Of a stretch of 10,105 nt of DNA, positions 1 to 7,094 are shown in pieces. How positions within the stretch are numbered: position 1 is the first letter of the stretch; each line of letters opens with the position of its first letter. Both the position numbers and the translations under genes were made by a program. Source of the stretch: Cephalothrix spiralis (Eukaryota; Nemertea; Palaeonemertea; Archinemertea; Cephalotrichidae). The notes below the pieces were generated by a model. That model was not told the origin of the DNA. It worked only from the letters and a program-made list of their open reading frames with translations, and did not search any database. Location of the stretch: positions 1 through 10,105 of the forward strand of contig JAUCNG010420688.1 in assembly GCA_032353305.1 (NCBI GenBank), in the 5' to 3' direction.

Positions 1-145
1 TGGATGGCCATGACTATAAAATGACGTACGTCTCTGTCATGGACCAAACAATTTTTTGGCCAATATTATGTATATATACTAAAATTACTGTACCAAATTT
101 TCTGAATTGTATTGTTAAATAAAGTATCTTATCTTATCTTATCTT
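1..145 (+). repeat. Probable 3' end of a truncated non-LTR retroelement (AATAAA plus TATCT tail)
   Basis: An AATAAA hexamer at 118-123 is followed at once by four perfect TATCT units plus one base (125-145), after which ordinary host-like sequence resumes. A polyadenylation hexamer next to a short simple-repeat tail is how many LINE-type elements end. No reverse-transcriptase reading frame is visible in the 117 bases before it, so at most a 5'-truncated 3' UTR is present. The left edge lies outside the window and I cannot name the family. The alternative is a simple microsatellite beside a chance AATAAA. Confidence 0.4.
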
Positions 146-212
146 GACAACGACAGTATACAAAAGCTGTCAGACCTCAAACATAGCAACCATTAAAATA
201 AACGAGATGATA

Positions 213-240
213 TATTCAAGAGGGGATATTCAGGAGGGGA
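213..240. repeat. 14-bp tandem duplication
   Basis: Two adjacent 14-mers, TATTCAAGAGGGGA (213-226) and TATTCAGGAGGGGA (227-240), differ at one base. This is a local duplication with no evident function. The rest of 146-697 shows no gene. It is AT-rich and should hold the 3' UTR and downstream flank of the minus-strand IRG exon that ends at 698. Confidence 0.6.
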
Positions 241-543
241 AATCTATCTCCTTTACACATATTCTTAGACATTTGTTTCATAATAAATAATCCAAGTTCA
301 TAGTATTAGTTACCTTAAGATTTATAATTTGAAATATATAATTATCTTTTATACAATAAAGATTAATTAACGAGCAGTCAACATCGAGCCACGATTTCGT
401 ATAAGTGATAAGGTTACTCTAGTTTACTATATAATGTATGTACATGTTTACACTGCACTGTCGTCAAAAATGGTTATAATATTGCTCATGAAAAAAAACA
501 AAGAAAACAAATGGTCTCTTGTTTTTATGCTATTGATAAATAA

Positions 544-549
544 TTTATT
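544..549 (-). promoter_or_regulatory. Candidate polyadenylation signal of IRG-A
   Basis: TTTATT on the plus strand reads AATAAA on the minus strand, about 150 nt downstream of the IRG-A stop codon. This is a sensible distance for a compact 3' UTR. In AT-rich DNA the hexamer is common by chance, so this is only a candidate. Confidence 0.35.
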
Positions 550-697
550 TTAAATTATATTAAAGCCAGCTTTGCACAAATTTACTCGGGATAGAAAAAA
601 TGAGTATATGTAAGCTATCCAGATTAGTTGTGCACCCAGATTTAACAGGGTGTTTTATAAATTTCATGTATTGGACTTATCTTTTATACAGTTTTTT

Positions 698-1903
698 TTA
701 ATCTTTATCAGCTTTGAGTTCGATCACTGTATCAAAGACATGTATTGCATCCTCAGCTACAGCTTCTAATATTTTCGAAAGAACGTAGTACGTTTTTGCG
801 TAGGAAGCTGGTGCTATTATTAAGGAAACCACTGGTATTGCTTGAAGAAAGTCTACTATCAGGTATTCGATCGTACGTTGTCCAAGTCTTTGAACCAGAT
901 TATTTATGGTTTGAAATCGTGCCTTAACGTTTTCAGATGTAGAATAAACAATGGCCATATTGACAACTTTGCTCTTGAGAAATGGAACATTTGTCTCATA
1001 ATCCTTAGCAAGTTTAATCAAGGAAGCCTCATCGATGCCTAATTGGCTCATATAAAATGAAAGTTCATTCCAAAAAATGGCAAAATCGCCTACATCGCCT
1101 ACAATAGGCACTGGTATTGCATAAATACCTGCTGAGAGGATCGAAGCTTTCCAAACTCTGTCTTTAAGCATCATAATCTTTCGTTCAATCATTCTCTTTG
1201 TTAAAGATTTAAGAGAAAACACCATAACTGCTCTCTTGATTTTGGGAAGATGGCTGGTGACGAACTCGACCAACTTGTCAAATTCAAAAAGTTCACGATT
1301 TTTAATTTTACAGCTAATGAGGAAACATGTTGGTTCAATTTCATGCTTGATGAGGGTTTCTTTTATTTTGTCACGAATATTTTCTATGACGTCCGATTCT
1401 GTTTTGTCGGGATAATCATCTATATCATTTGTTATAGAAATGTCAACCTTACTTCGGACAAATGTGAATGGCTTTTCAACTTTATCTAATTCTTTGGCTA
1501 GATTAAGGTCATTTTCTGTAAAATCTGATGCAAAAAGTATGAGGAAAAAGTCATAAGCTCTGTATCCGATTTTATCTAGATATGTGTCCCTCGGAAATCT
1601 AGTTGTTCCCATTCCAGGCAAGTCCCATATTTGAAGATTTTCATTATCAGGATGGGGATATGATGTTGGTGTTAAAGTTGTTTCATTGATCCCAACTTTC
1701 GCTGCACCTGGGTCAGTAGGCCGAAGACCACGTAAAGTATTGATAAACGTGCTCTTCCCTGTGTCAAGCGCGCCTGTTATTGCAATATTAAGAGGAATAT
1801 TCTTCCATTGCAGCATTTTCTCGACTTGCTCTTTCAAAATTATCGGATCATTCTGTTTGAGTTCTTGTAATTTTCTAACGTCCTCTTGGAATCTTTGAAA
1901 TAT
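698..1903 (-). CDS. Immunity-related GTPase (IRG, p47-type), terminal exon, paralogue A
   Basis: This exon encodes 401 residues plus a TAA stop of an IRG-family GTPase, a dynamin-like, interferon-inducible-type GTPase that in vertebrates binds GTP and coats and disrupts pathogen vacuoles. Visible motifs, numbered from the exon start, are: G1 GALDTGKST at 44-52 (GKS class); switch I region with a conserved Thr at about 75-78; G3 DLPGMG at 94-99; the IRG-typical YDFFLI and FTENDLNLA stretch at 117-136; G4 as SKVD at 151-154 within FVRSKVD. The C-terminal half is helical and includes the IRG-like Pro-rich hydrophobic stretch AIPVPIVGD followed by LGIDEASL. The left boundary is an acceptor: on the minus strand TATCTTTTTTAG ends at 1904, and an in-frame TAG there blocks extension. 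The first in-frame ATG is at 1816-1814, just before G1. It could be a start, but the paralogue has no such ATG, so an upstream first exon is more likely. The length matches a whole IRG minus a short N-terminus. Function in this organism is inferred from the family. Confidence 0.92.
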   Translation of the reverse strand: MFQRFQEDVRKLQELKQNDPIILKEQVEKMLQWKNIPLNIAITGALDTGKSTFINTLRGLRPTDPGAAKVGINETTLTPTSYPHPDNENLQIWDLPGMGTTRFPRDTYLDKIGYRAYDFFLILFASDFTENDLNLAKELDKVEKPFTFVRSKVDISITNDIDDYPDKTESDVIENIRDKIKETLIKHEIEPTCFLISCKIKNRELFEFDKLVEFVTSHLPKIKRAVMVFSLKSLTKRMIERKIMMLKDRVWKASILSAGIYAIPVPIVGDVGDFAIFWNELSFYMSQLGIDEASLIKLAKDYETNVPFLKSKVVNMAIVYSTSENVKARFQTINNLVQRLGQRTIEYLIVDFLQAIPVVSLIIAPASYAKTYYVLSKILEAVAEDAIHVFDTVIELKADKD

Positions 1904-1976
1904 CTAAAAAAGATAAGGTGTACAAATATTTTTTCCATTCCACCAATGAATGAATTACATAGTGGGAATAATGGGT

Positions 1977-2165
1977 TGGTGATAGTTAGGCCAAAGACAG
2001 TTCGTCCCATGACAGATCGGCCAAATGGACACTTTCGCCAACAGGACAGTTCGACCCCTTACAGTTCTGCAAAACGGACACTTCGGCCAGTAGGACTATT
2101 CATTCGAATTCTCATTTCGGCCAGGCGGGTAGTTCGTCCCAGAACTGATCGGCCTACTTGGCTAA
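1977..2165. repeat. Degenerate 15-19 bp minisatellite of GGACAGTTCGGCC-like units
   Basis: About ten diverged units follow one another with a period of 15-19 bp, around a core like GACAGTTCGGCCCAN. Examples are GACAGTTCGTCCCAT, GACAGATCGGCCAAAT, GACACTTTCGCCAACAG, GACACTTCGGCCAGTAG and AGTTCGTCCCAGA. The region is markedly richer in G and C than its surroundings. Each unit carries TTCG and GGCC cores. The array keeps a plus-strand frame open, which gives an Arg- and Pro-rich translation, but this is a by-product of the repeat and not evidence for a protein. It lies immediately upstream of the IRG-A exon, inside its presumed intron. Confidence 0.75.
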
Positions 2166-2887
2166 AGTAAAATTAATTTGAAAACACTTGTAAATTGGAA
2201 TTGACATGTGACCGTTGAATTAAATATTTATGACACTCATGAAGAGTGAAGATGCCTTGATATAAAGGTTCTAACATTTTGCAATGGAAGATCTTCTATG
2301 TGATAAAAAGTACACATAGAAACATTTATACAAATTTCCCCTCATTTCCGGATTTTAAGATTGTGTCCCTTATGATAATTTTTTCAACATTTTAAATAAG
2401 CTTCAGGGGCTAACTTTTTATTCCGCGATCTCATTATATTTCCATACATTTTAAGAGATTAAAATAATTAGAGCTAACCGTTAAATAACATTATTGTACC
2501 GTTTTGAGAATTTGCGAATAAATGTTAGTATTGCATAAAGAAAAGTGCAATACCTACTTGTGCAATACTTCACATTATGAAAAAAACTTCTATGATATTT
2601 TGATAAGAGCATTTTTATTCTTAAATAAAACCAAACCAAAATACCTATTGTATCAAAAAAATATAGGACAATAATATTTCTAATCAAGATATTTTCAATA
2701 AAATTCGGTTTTTAAAACATATATCATTAATCAGTAGATTTAAAAGTGAGGTGCCGAATTAACCATTTTAGATCGAGGCAATATATGATCATAAATAAAT
2801 TGTTCGGGTCTATTTCAAATACCCAAGAAGTGTAATCAACAATTTATATCCATCTTATTTGAAGAAGAAAAAATAAAAATGATTAAC
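2166..2887. other. Gene-free AT-rich spacer with small hairpins
   Basis: No coding region is supported here. Visible structures are a 7-bp stem, CTATGTG with CACATAG, at about 2296-2319, and a 9-bp inverted pair, AGTATTGCA with TGCAATACT, around 2527-2569 that overlaps a direct repeat of GTGCAATAC. The minus strand carries a possible decayed IRG first exon at 2740-2766, described separately. The open minus-strand stretch at 2481-2687 is AT-rich, has no recognisable motif and is treated as chance. Confidence 0.5.
2740..2769 (-). pseudogene. Possible decayed copy of the IRG first exon
   Basis: On the minus strand CTAAAATGGTTAAT (ATG at 2766-2764) closely matches CTAAAATGGCTAAT around the second ATG of the IRG-B first exon (5386-5384). 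Both share the favourable AAAATGG start context. With one indel the peptides MVNSAPHF and MANAPTHD resemble each other. The copy then hits TAA (2742-2740), and no splice donor precedes it, so it could not supply an N-terminus as it stands. It sits about 840 nt above the IRG-A acceptor, similar to the 919-nt intron of IRG-B, as expected if the whole two-exon gene was duplicated. The match is short and could be chance. Confidence 0.3.
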
Positions 2888-2960
2888 GATTTTGATGGGG
2901 ATCGAACACCAAACCGTCAGATGTACAGTCTGACGCTCGCCCAACTGAGCTAATTACCTC
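2888..2960 (-). tRNA. tRNA-like pol III unit (Tyr GTA-like anticodon loop), probably a pseudogene or SINE head
   Basis: The minus strand shows a canonical A box (TAGCTCAGTTGG, 2952-2941), a D-stem GCTC/GAGC, and a perfect 6-bp anticodon stem GTCAGA/TCTGAC (2934-2929 with 2921-2916). The 7-nt loop CTGTACA gives anticodon GTA if U33 is placed normally. A B box, GTTCGATCCCC, lies at 2907-2897. Runs of five and six T follow about 9 nt downstream (2879-2868), as in a pol III terminator. Against a functional tRNA: the acceptor ends (AGGTAAT with TCAAAAT) do not pair, the T-stem is mismatched, position 37 is C rather than a purine, and there is no intron, which eukaryotic tRNA-Tyr genes normally carry. 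A degraded tRNA or the head of a tRNA-derived SINE fits best. Confidence 0.55.
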
Positions 2961-3047
2961 GAGCACTAAGGTTGTATTTAAATGACCAACCGTACCAACG
3001 ATTGAATGCGGACTTCAATTATTAATGATCTATCAATTAGACCGTAT

Positions 3048-3053
3048 TTTATT
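3048..3053 (-). promoter_or_regulatory. Candidate polyadenylation signal of IRG-B
   Basis: The minus-strand hexamer AATAAA lies about 180 nt past the IRG-B stop codon, and an overlapping ATTAAA variant lies next to it. The position is plausible, but the hexamer is frequent by chance in DNA this AT-rich. Confidence 0.35.
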
Positions 3054-3231
3054 TTAATTGAAAGTTTTGTAATTTAATCATTTTTTGTAAGCCGAAAAAT
3101 TAACAACAATAAGTTGAAGCGTATAATACATTAATCTGATTTACAAAAAGACATTCCCAATCGCACACGTGTCACGAGTAGAATTAATTTCCTTTTTCGA
3201 GATAGAAAATTGTCGGCGGGTCCGTAACCAA

Positions 3232-4428
3232 TCAATAAATGTCAATTGCCATTATTAATATCGCTTCGTCTAAGACATTTTCAGCGTCCTTAGCAACCTT
3301 TTTAAGCAACTTCCAAAGAATGCCATATATGACCCAAAGTGTATCTGGTGCTTTGATTAGTGATGAAATGAACCCAATCATGTTCCTATCAGCATTTGTG
3401 TCCGAATGTATTTCTGTTTGAAGCTTTTTCACCTCAGCAACCGCATTTTCAACTTCTAGAGACATATCAGTCATTTTGTTTTGGAGTAATGAAACCCTTG
3501 TTCCAAAATCTCTTGCCAGAACCACAAGAGACTCTTCATCGATTCCTAACTGACTTTTGTATAGTTTAATTTCATCTAAAATACGATCCAAGGCAACACG
3601 CCCAATTCTAATTGTGCCATCCGGAACCACCGAAATGCATGCTCCCAGAAAGGATATCTTCATAATTCTCTTCTGAAGTACCGAAACTTTCTTCTGTATC
3701 ATTACTTTGGTAAGATTGCTTAGAGTCAACACAAGAATTTCTCTCTGTACTTCTGGAATGTTGTTTATGATGTACTCCAACAACTTATCAAATTCGAACT
3801 GTTGTCGATTTTTACAATTAACGAGGAAAAATACTCTACATCTTTGTTCAATTTCGAACTGATCAAGGTTTTGTTTTACGTTTTCACGAATACTTTCCAA
3901 GACAGCAGATTCTAATCTGTAAGGATAGTCTTCTTTCTCATTTACTACTGAAATGTCAACCTTGCTTCGGACAAAAAGGAACGGCTTTTGAACTCGATCT
4001 AATTCTGTGGCTAGAAATACGTCATTTTCTATAAAGCTTGAAGCACAGACTATGAGGAAAAAGTCAAACTTTATATATCCGATTTTATCTAGATATGTAT
4101 CCTTCGGGAACCTTGGTGTGCCCATCCCTGGCATGTCCCATATTTTAAGATTTTCATTACCAGGATGGGAATATGGTGTTGGTTCAATAGTTGTTTCCAA
4201 GACCCCAACTTCGGCCGCTCCGGCATCCGTAGGTAGAAGACCACGCAGAGTGTTGATGAGCGTCGATTTCCCTGCATTATGTGCACCGGTTATTGCTATA
4301 TTTAGTGGACCTTTATCCTTCCAGTCAAGTATTTTTTCTACTTTCCCTTTTAAATTCGTTAAGCCTTTCGTTCGGATTTGTTTTTCAAGTTCTTTTAAAT
4401 CAGCTTTGAATCTTTCAAATACATGTAT
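3232..4428 (-). CDS. Immunity-related GTPase (IRG, p47-type), exon 2, paralogue B
   Basis: This exon encodes 398 residues and a TGA stop. Joined to the 19-codon exon at 5404-5348 it gives 417 residues, the usual IRG size. Motifs, numbered within the exon, are: G1 GAHNAGKST at 48-56 (GKS class); G3 DMPGMG at 98-103; FDFFLI and FIENDVFLA at about 121-140; G4 SKVD at 155-158. A C-terminal helical region with LGIDEESL follows. The exon starts right after the acceptor TCTTCTTTTTTAG (ending at 4429), where an in-frame TAG blocks extension. There is no in-frame ATG before the G1 motif, so a start inside this exon is excluded: the TTG at 4200-4198 is simply Leu and follows the P-loop. By hand count it is about 70% identical to paralogue A over some 130 GTPase-core residues. 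The C-terminal half is much more diverged and has lost the AIPVPIVGD stretch. It is expected to be a GTP-dependent, membrane-associated defence GTPase, inferred from the family. Confidence 0.92.
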   Translation of the reverse strand: MHVFERFKADLKELEKQIRTKGLTNLKGKVEKILDWKDKGPLNIAITGAHNAGKSTLINTLRGLLPTDAGAAEVGVLETTIEPTPYSHPGNENLKIWDMPGMGTPRFPKDTYLDKIGYIKFDFFLIVCASSFIENDVFLATELDRVQKPFLFVRSKVDISVVNEKEDYPYRLESAVLESIRENVKQNLDQFEIEQRCRVFFLVNCKNRQQFEFDKLLEYIINNIPEVQREILVLTLSNLTKVMIQKKVSVLQKRIMKISFLGACISVVPDGTIRIGRVALDRILDEIKLYKSQLGIDEESLVVLARDFGTRVSLLQNKMTDMSLEVENAVAEVKKLQTEIHSDTNADRNMIGFISSLIKAPDTLWVIYGILWKLLKKVAKDAENVLDEAILIMAIDIY

Positions 4429-4956
4429 CTAAAAAAGAAGATTGCGCCCATTTAGATACAATCGATTCAGTTTTTTTTGACTCAACATATTTCCTGAACA
4501 ATTAACTGAGGTGCTTTTTTACATTCAAAATATTTACAATAATCGTAGAAAGAGTTTCTATGCTTTTTCAATGATTGGTTCCACCATCATTGGCTTGTAT
4601 TGACTCAGTGGTATGTACCGTATGCGAATCAGGATTTTGTGTCTTTATGTGTCTCCAGTCATCTATATGTGACATTAAAATCTCCAACAATAACAATGGT
4701 ATTTGCTGCAAAACTAGTTCGCTGATCACAATATCAAGTTCATCGTTCTCTTAGCGCTATATCAATTTTATATACAGAGCCATAGTTTCTTTCAGAGGAA
4801 TGAGGCTCTCAAATTCTTGCTTTCTCAGCTAAGTACCCGTTCCACGTAATTTTACTGACCGAGCCCCCCCCGTTACTATTCGAAAAATCGTGGCCCATCA
4901 AATTCAGGCAGATTCGAATCCGCTCGCGCCTACCTCTTCGCCATCGCATGGGATCA

Positions 4957-5196
4957 GGGCGACTGTGAATAAAACTTAACGATCGATCGTCAATAACGAA
5001 CCATTTTTAAGACAGTAAAAAATCTCAGTTTAAAAGTATTTTGAAATGTTTAACCTGACCCGACATGCAATTTGATGTATTTTTTACAATTCCTAATAAG
5101 ATGTAATAATAGAAAATTTATTTTCATAACGATTTAGCTGTCTAAAAAATTGTTCGTTATTAACGATCGATCGTTAAGTTTTATTCACACTCGCCC
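4957..5196. mobile_element. 240-bp MITE-like element with 59-bp terminal inverted repeats
   Basis: The left arm (4957-5015) and the reverse complement of the right arm (5138-5196) match at 55 of 59 positions without gaps. Each arm begins GGGCGA, continues TGTGAATAAAAC, and carries TTAACGATCGATCG and AATAACGAAC. The 122-bp core (5016-5137) is AT-rich and non-coding, so the element is non-autonomous. No clear target-site duplication is seen: the flanks are GGATCA on the left and AGGAAT on the right. The superfamily therefore cannot be assigned. The high arm identity suggests a fairly recent insertion into the IRG-B intron. Confidence 0.85.
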
Positions 5197-5226
5197 AGGA
5201 ATATATAAATAGTGTATATATTCCTG
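5196..5226. repeat. Perfect 12-bp hairpin abutting the MITE end
   Basis: CAGGAATATATA (5196-5207) and TATATATTCCTG (5215-5226) are exact reverse complements around a 7-nt loop, AATAGTG. The left arm shares its first base with the last base of the MITE. It may be a pre-existing palindromic insertion target or a remnant of another element. Confidence 0.75.
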
Positions 5227-5347
5227 ATGGGATGTAAATATTTATTAGAGATGATTTTAAAGTTCATTAAAATAGATCAATGACACATACTATATTTCCA
5301 GTCAGCTAAAATCAATTTGATTTTTATTATTATTTAAGAAATCTTAC

Positions 5348-5404
5348 CCTTTCATCGTCATCGTCATGTGTTGGTGCATTAGCCATTTTAGGTCCTTTTT
5401 TCAT
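5348..5404 (-). CDS. IRG-B exon 1 (N-terminal 19 codons)
   Basis: The minus strand has ATG at 5404-5402, 19 open codons, then the donor AGG|GTAAGA, ending in phase 0. The GTPase exon at 4428 also starts in phase 0, so the reading frame joins cleanly. The peptide is short, charged and ends in the acidic run HDDDDER, which then enters the helical lead-in FERFKADLKELEKQ of exon 2. Two in-frame ATGs exist. The second (5386-5384) has the stronger start context, AAAATGG, whereas the first has T at -3, so the mature start may be Met7, giving 411 residues. The frame stays open upstream to a TGA near 5461 but contains no further ATG. It is too short to find by ORF length alone. The evidence is the splice signal, the phase and the position. 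No lipidation signal is obvious. Confidence 0.72.
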
Positions 5405-6395
5405 GTACTCTCCGACTAGAGCGGTTAAATCATTGTGCACAGGTCTGATATGACCTAATCAATATGGGCGTGATATTTTTAGATATTAGTTTTCCAATTT
5501 GAATGCATAGTTTATGCACTCGCCGTTTCTTAAATGTTCTCGTTGAAAACTTTCATAAGTTTGTTAATCATTATGGGCCATTAATAACTAGGTGAACATT
5601 GCTCTTTTTTGTACAAAAGGATGCAGGATTGCCGGAAAGCCCTGGAAATCGTCTAGGCAAATAGCCAAAACCGTTAAGTACTTTTTAGACTGATAATGAT
5701 TTGTATTGTTCATATGGATATCAACAGGAGTCTATGAAATCAACCAATTTGTCAAAAAATAATAATATATTGACCGAGATAAAAAACAAGATAACCAAAT
5801 CCATATTTGCCTATATAATTGTAAATAGGTTCACGTATGTGTGCCCATATATGATAAATATTCTTGATAACTTCATAATATGTGAATAATAATATGTTGT
5901 ATTTTTGACCTAACTGACTGTTTTCTCCCAGCAACTAATTTTGATTATATGGTCATATATAATTACCTTGATGTATAAAGGGTTAGAAGCGCGATCCGAC
6001 TCTTGTCCAATCTCCCGTAAAAGCTAGTATTTGATAAAAGACGCGCCGTATGTAGTCGTTGGGCTTTAGCAAATACAGCCCTCCATTTATTAAGGTAGTC
6101 ATATACATGTATATTATAGAAATCCTTGATAAATATGATTGTAGGCAAGGAGCCAGTATAATACGAGCATCTTGATATCGAAAAACTACCCTGATACTTT
6201 GTATCTTAAAGAGTCTAATATATCAAATATATAATAGTGTCCCACTTTATACGGTCAGCAGTCCGTTTGTCTGGACATTGCAACATTTAAACAAAAAAAT
6301 TTAAACGGCTTTGATGGTTCAAAACTTAATTTAAAGTACAATTTTACATGTATATATTTTATTGCAATTCTAATGTAAATTATTTTATTTTTCAG
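5405..6395. other. Intergenic or ABCF2-intron spacer, presumed IRG-B promoter side
   Basis: I see no supported gene here. The stretch just above 5404 should carry the IRG-B 5' UTR and promoter on the minus strand, but I found no convincing TATA box or ISRE/GAS/NF-kB-like site by eye. GC-richer patches occur at about 5620-5665 and 5985-6085. The second is open on the minus strand (5963-6148) and ends at a GTAATT that could be a weak donor, but it has no family motif. The last part, TTTTATTTTTCAG ending at 6395, is the acceptor of the first ABCF2 exon seen here. Confidence 0.5.
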
Positions 6396-6569
6396 CCTGA
6401 TATTTATAAGAATTTGGACTTTGGAATTGATTTGGACACACGTTTGGCCCTTGTTGGACCAAATGGAGCTGGCAAATCTACTCTCCTCAAACTAATCTGC
6501 GGTGAACTTGCCCCTACTCAGGGTTTAATTCGACGTAACTCACATTTGAAAATAGGAAGATATCATCAG
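6396..6569 (+). CDS. ABCF2: ABCF2 exon: second nucleotide-binding domain with Walker A
   Basis: This exon has 58 codons, phase 0 at both ends, between TTTTTCAG and CAG|GTAAGA. The product is ABCF2, a soluble ABC-F ATPase with two nucleotide-binding domains and no membrane segments, related to yeast Arb1 and linked to ribosome biogenesis and translation. The exon starts [16 protein letters not shown], passes through Walker [10 protein letters not shown] (residues 21-29 of the exon) and ends LKIGRYHQ. The [20 protein letters not shown] and IGRYHQ segments are diagnostic of the second domain of ABCF2 as opposed to ABCF1 or ABCF3. This is an internal exon, so the ATG at 6348 lies in the intron and is not a start. 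The first domain is not in the window to the left. Confidence 0.95.
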
Positions 6570-6864
6570 GTAAGATTTTCTAAAGAGACATGGTCATGGA
6601 ATAAATTTGCATAAGACTTGCAAACATTTACAAAAATGGGATTTAGGTACCCACCCACCCCCAAGTCATATTTATTTATGTAAATACAAGTACATGTAGT
6701 ACTGAAATAATGAAAGTCGAACAAAATTGTTTTTGTAATGACTAAATCTTTTTGACCCTAGAAGTTGTCCTTCTTTTCCCTTTTTTTTATTATTTCATAG
6801 TCATTTAATTTCAAGGATTGTCATCGGCCCATTCGTAACACGTGGTGCGTCTCTATTTAGCCAT

Positions 6865-6919
6865 GGCACTATTCGCTCATAGTGCCCTCGTTTAGGAGGC
6901 ACTATATTCCAATAGTGCC
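6865..6919. repeat. Two tandem GGCACTAT-N6-ATAGTGCC hairpins
   Basis: GGCACTAT (6865-6872) pairs with ATAGTGCC (6879-6886) across TCGCTC, and GGCACTAT (6898-6905) pairs with ATAGTGCC (6912-6919) across ATTCCA. Both stems are perfect 8-mers with 6-nt loops, 33 bp apart. A partial fifth copy, ATAGTGG, follows at 6930-6936. The function is unknown. Confidence 0.85.
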
Positions 6920-7094
6920 CAGTGTACACATAGTGGATTAAAACAAATTCTCAATCATCGCTCGTACTGGAGACTTGTTCAAGTGTGATTATTTGAAAAA
7001 GTTATTAAATTATTTATTTAATAATTTGGTATGACATTATTTAAAAAAAGTCCATACCCCTCTTGGTAAAGCGTAGGGACTATGAAATAAAGAT

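Larger units (their letters stand above)
4429..5347 (-). other. Intron 1 of IRG-B
   Basis: On the minus strand the donor AAAGG|GTAAGA (GT at 5347-5346) and the acceptor CTTCTTTTTTAG (AG at 4430-4429) bound a 919-nt, phase-0 intron. It contains the 240-bp MITE at 4957-5196 and a small GC-richer patch at about 4860-4956 with a C8 run. No other coding content is supported. Confidence 0.8.

Noticed and set aside
1886-2170. Open plus-strand frame with an Arg/Pro-rich translation
   Set aside because: It is produced by the degenerate minisatellite and overlaps the antisense of the IRG-A exon. There is no domain or splice support.
4007-4432. 141-codon plus-strand open frame
   Set aside because: It is the antisense shadow of the IRG-B GTPase exon, whose motifs and frame are clear on the minus strand.
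4900-4925. GCAGATTCGAATCCGC, resembling a tRNA T-arm
   Set aside because: No A box, anticodon stem or acceptor partner can be found at a tRNA-compatible distance.
4829-4969. Short open plus-strand stretch behind a CAG, translating to a peptide with LLTEPP that recalls actin-family proteins
   Set aside because: The similarity does not extend beyond six residues, the frame runs into the MITE and stops, and the region lies inside the IRG-B intron on the other strand. It is probably chance.
5963-6148. Minus-strand open frame in a GC-richer patch ending at a GTAATT
   Set aside because: No ATG start (the first codon is TTG), no recognisable motif and only a weak donor. It is kept as unexplained composition, not called a gene.
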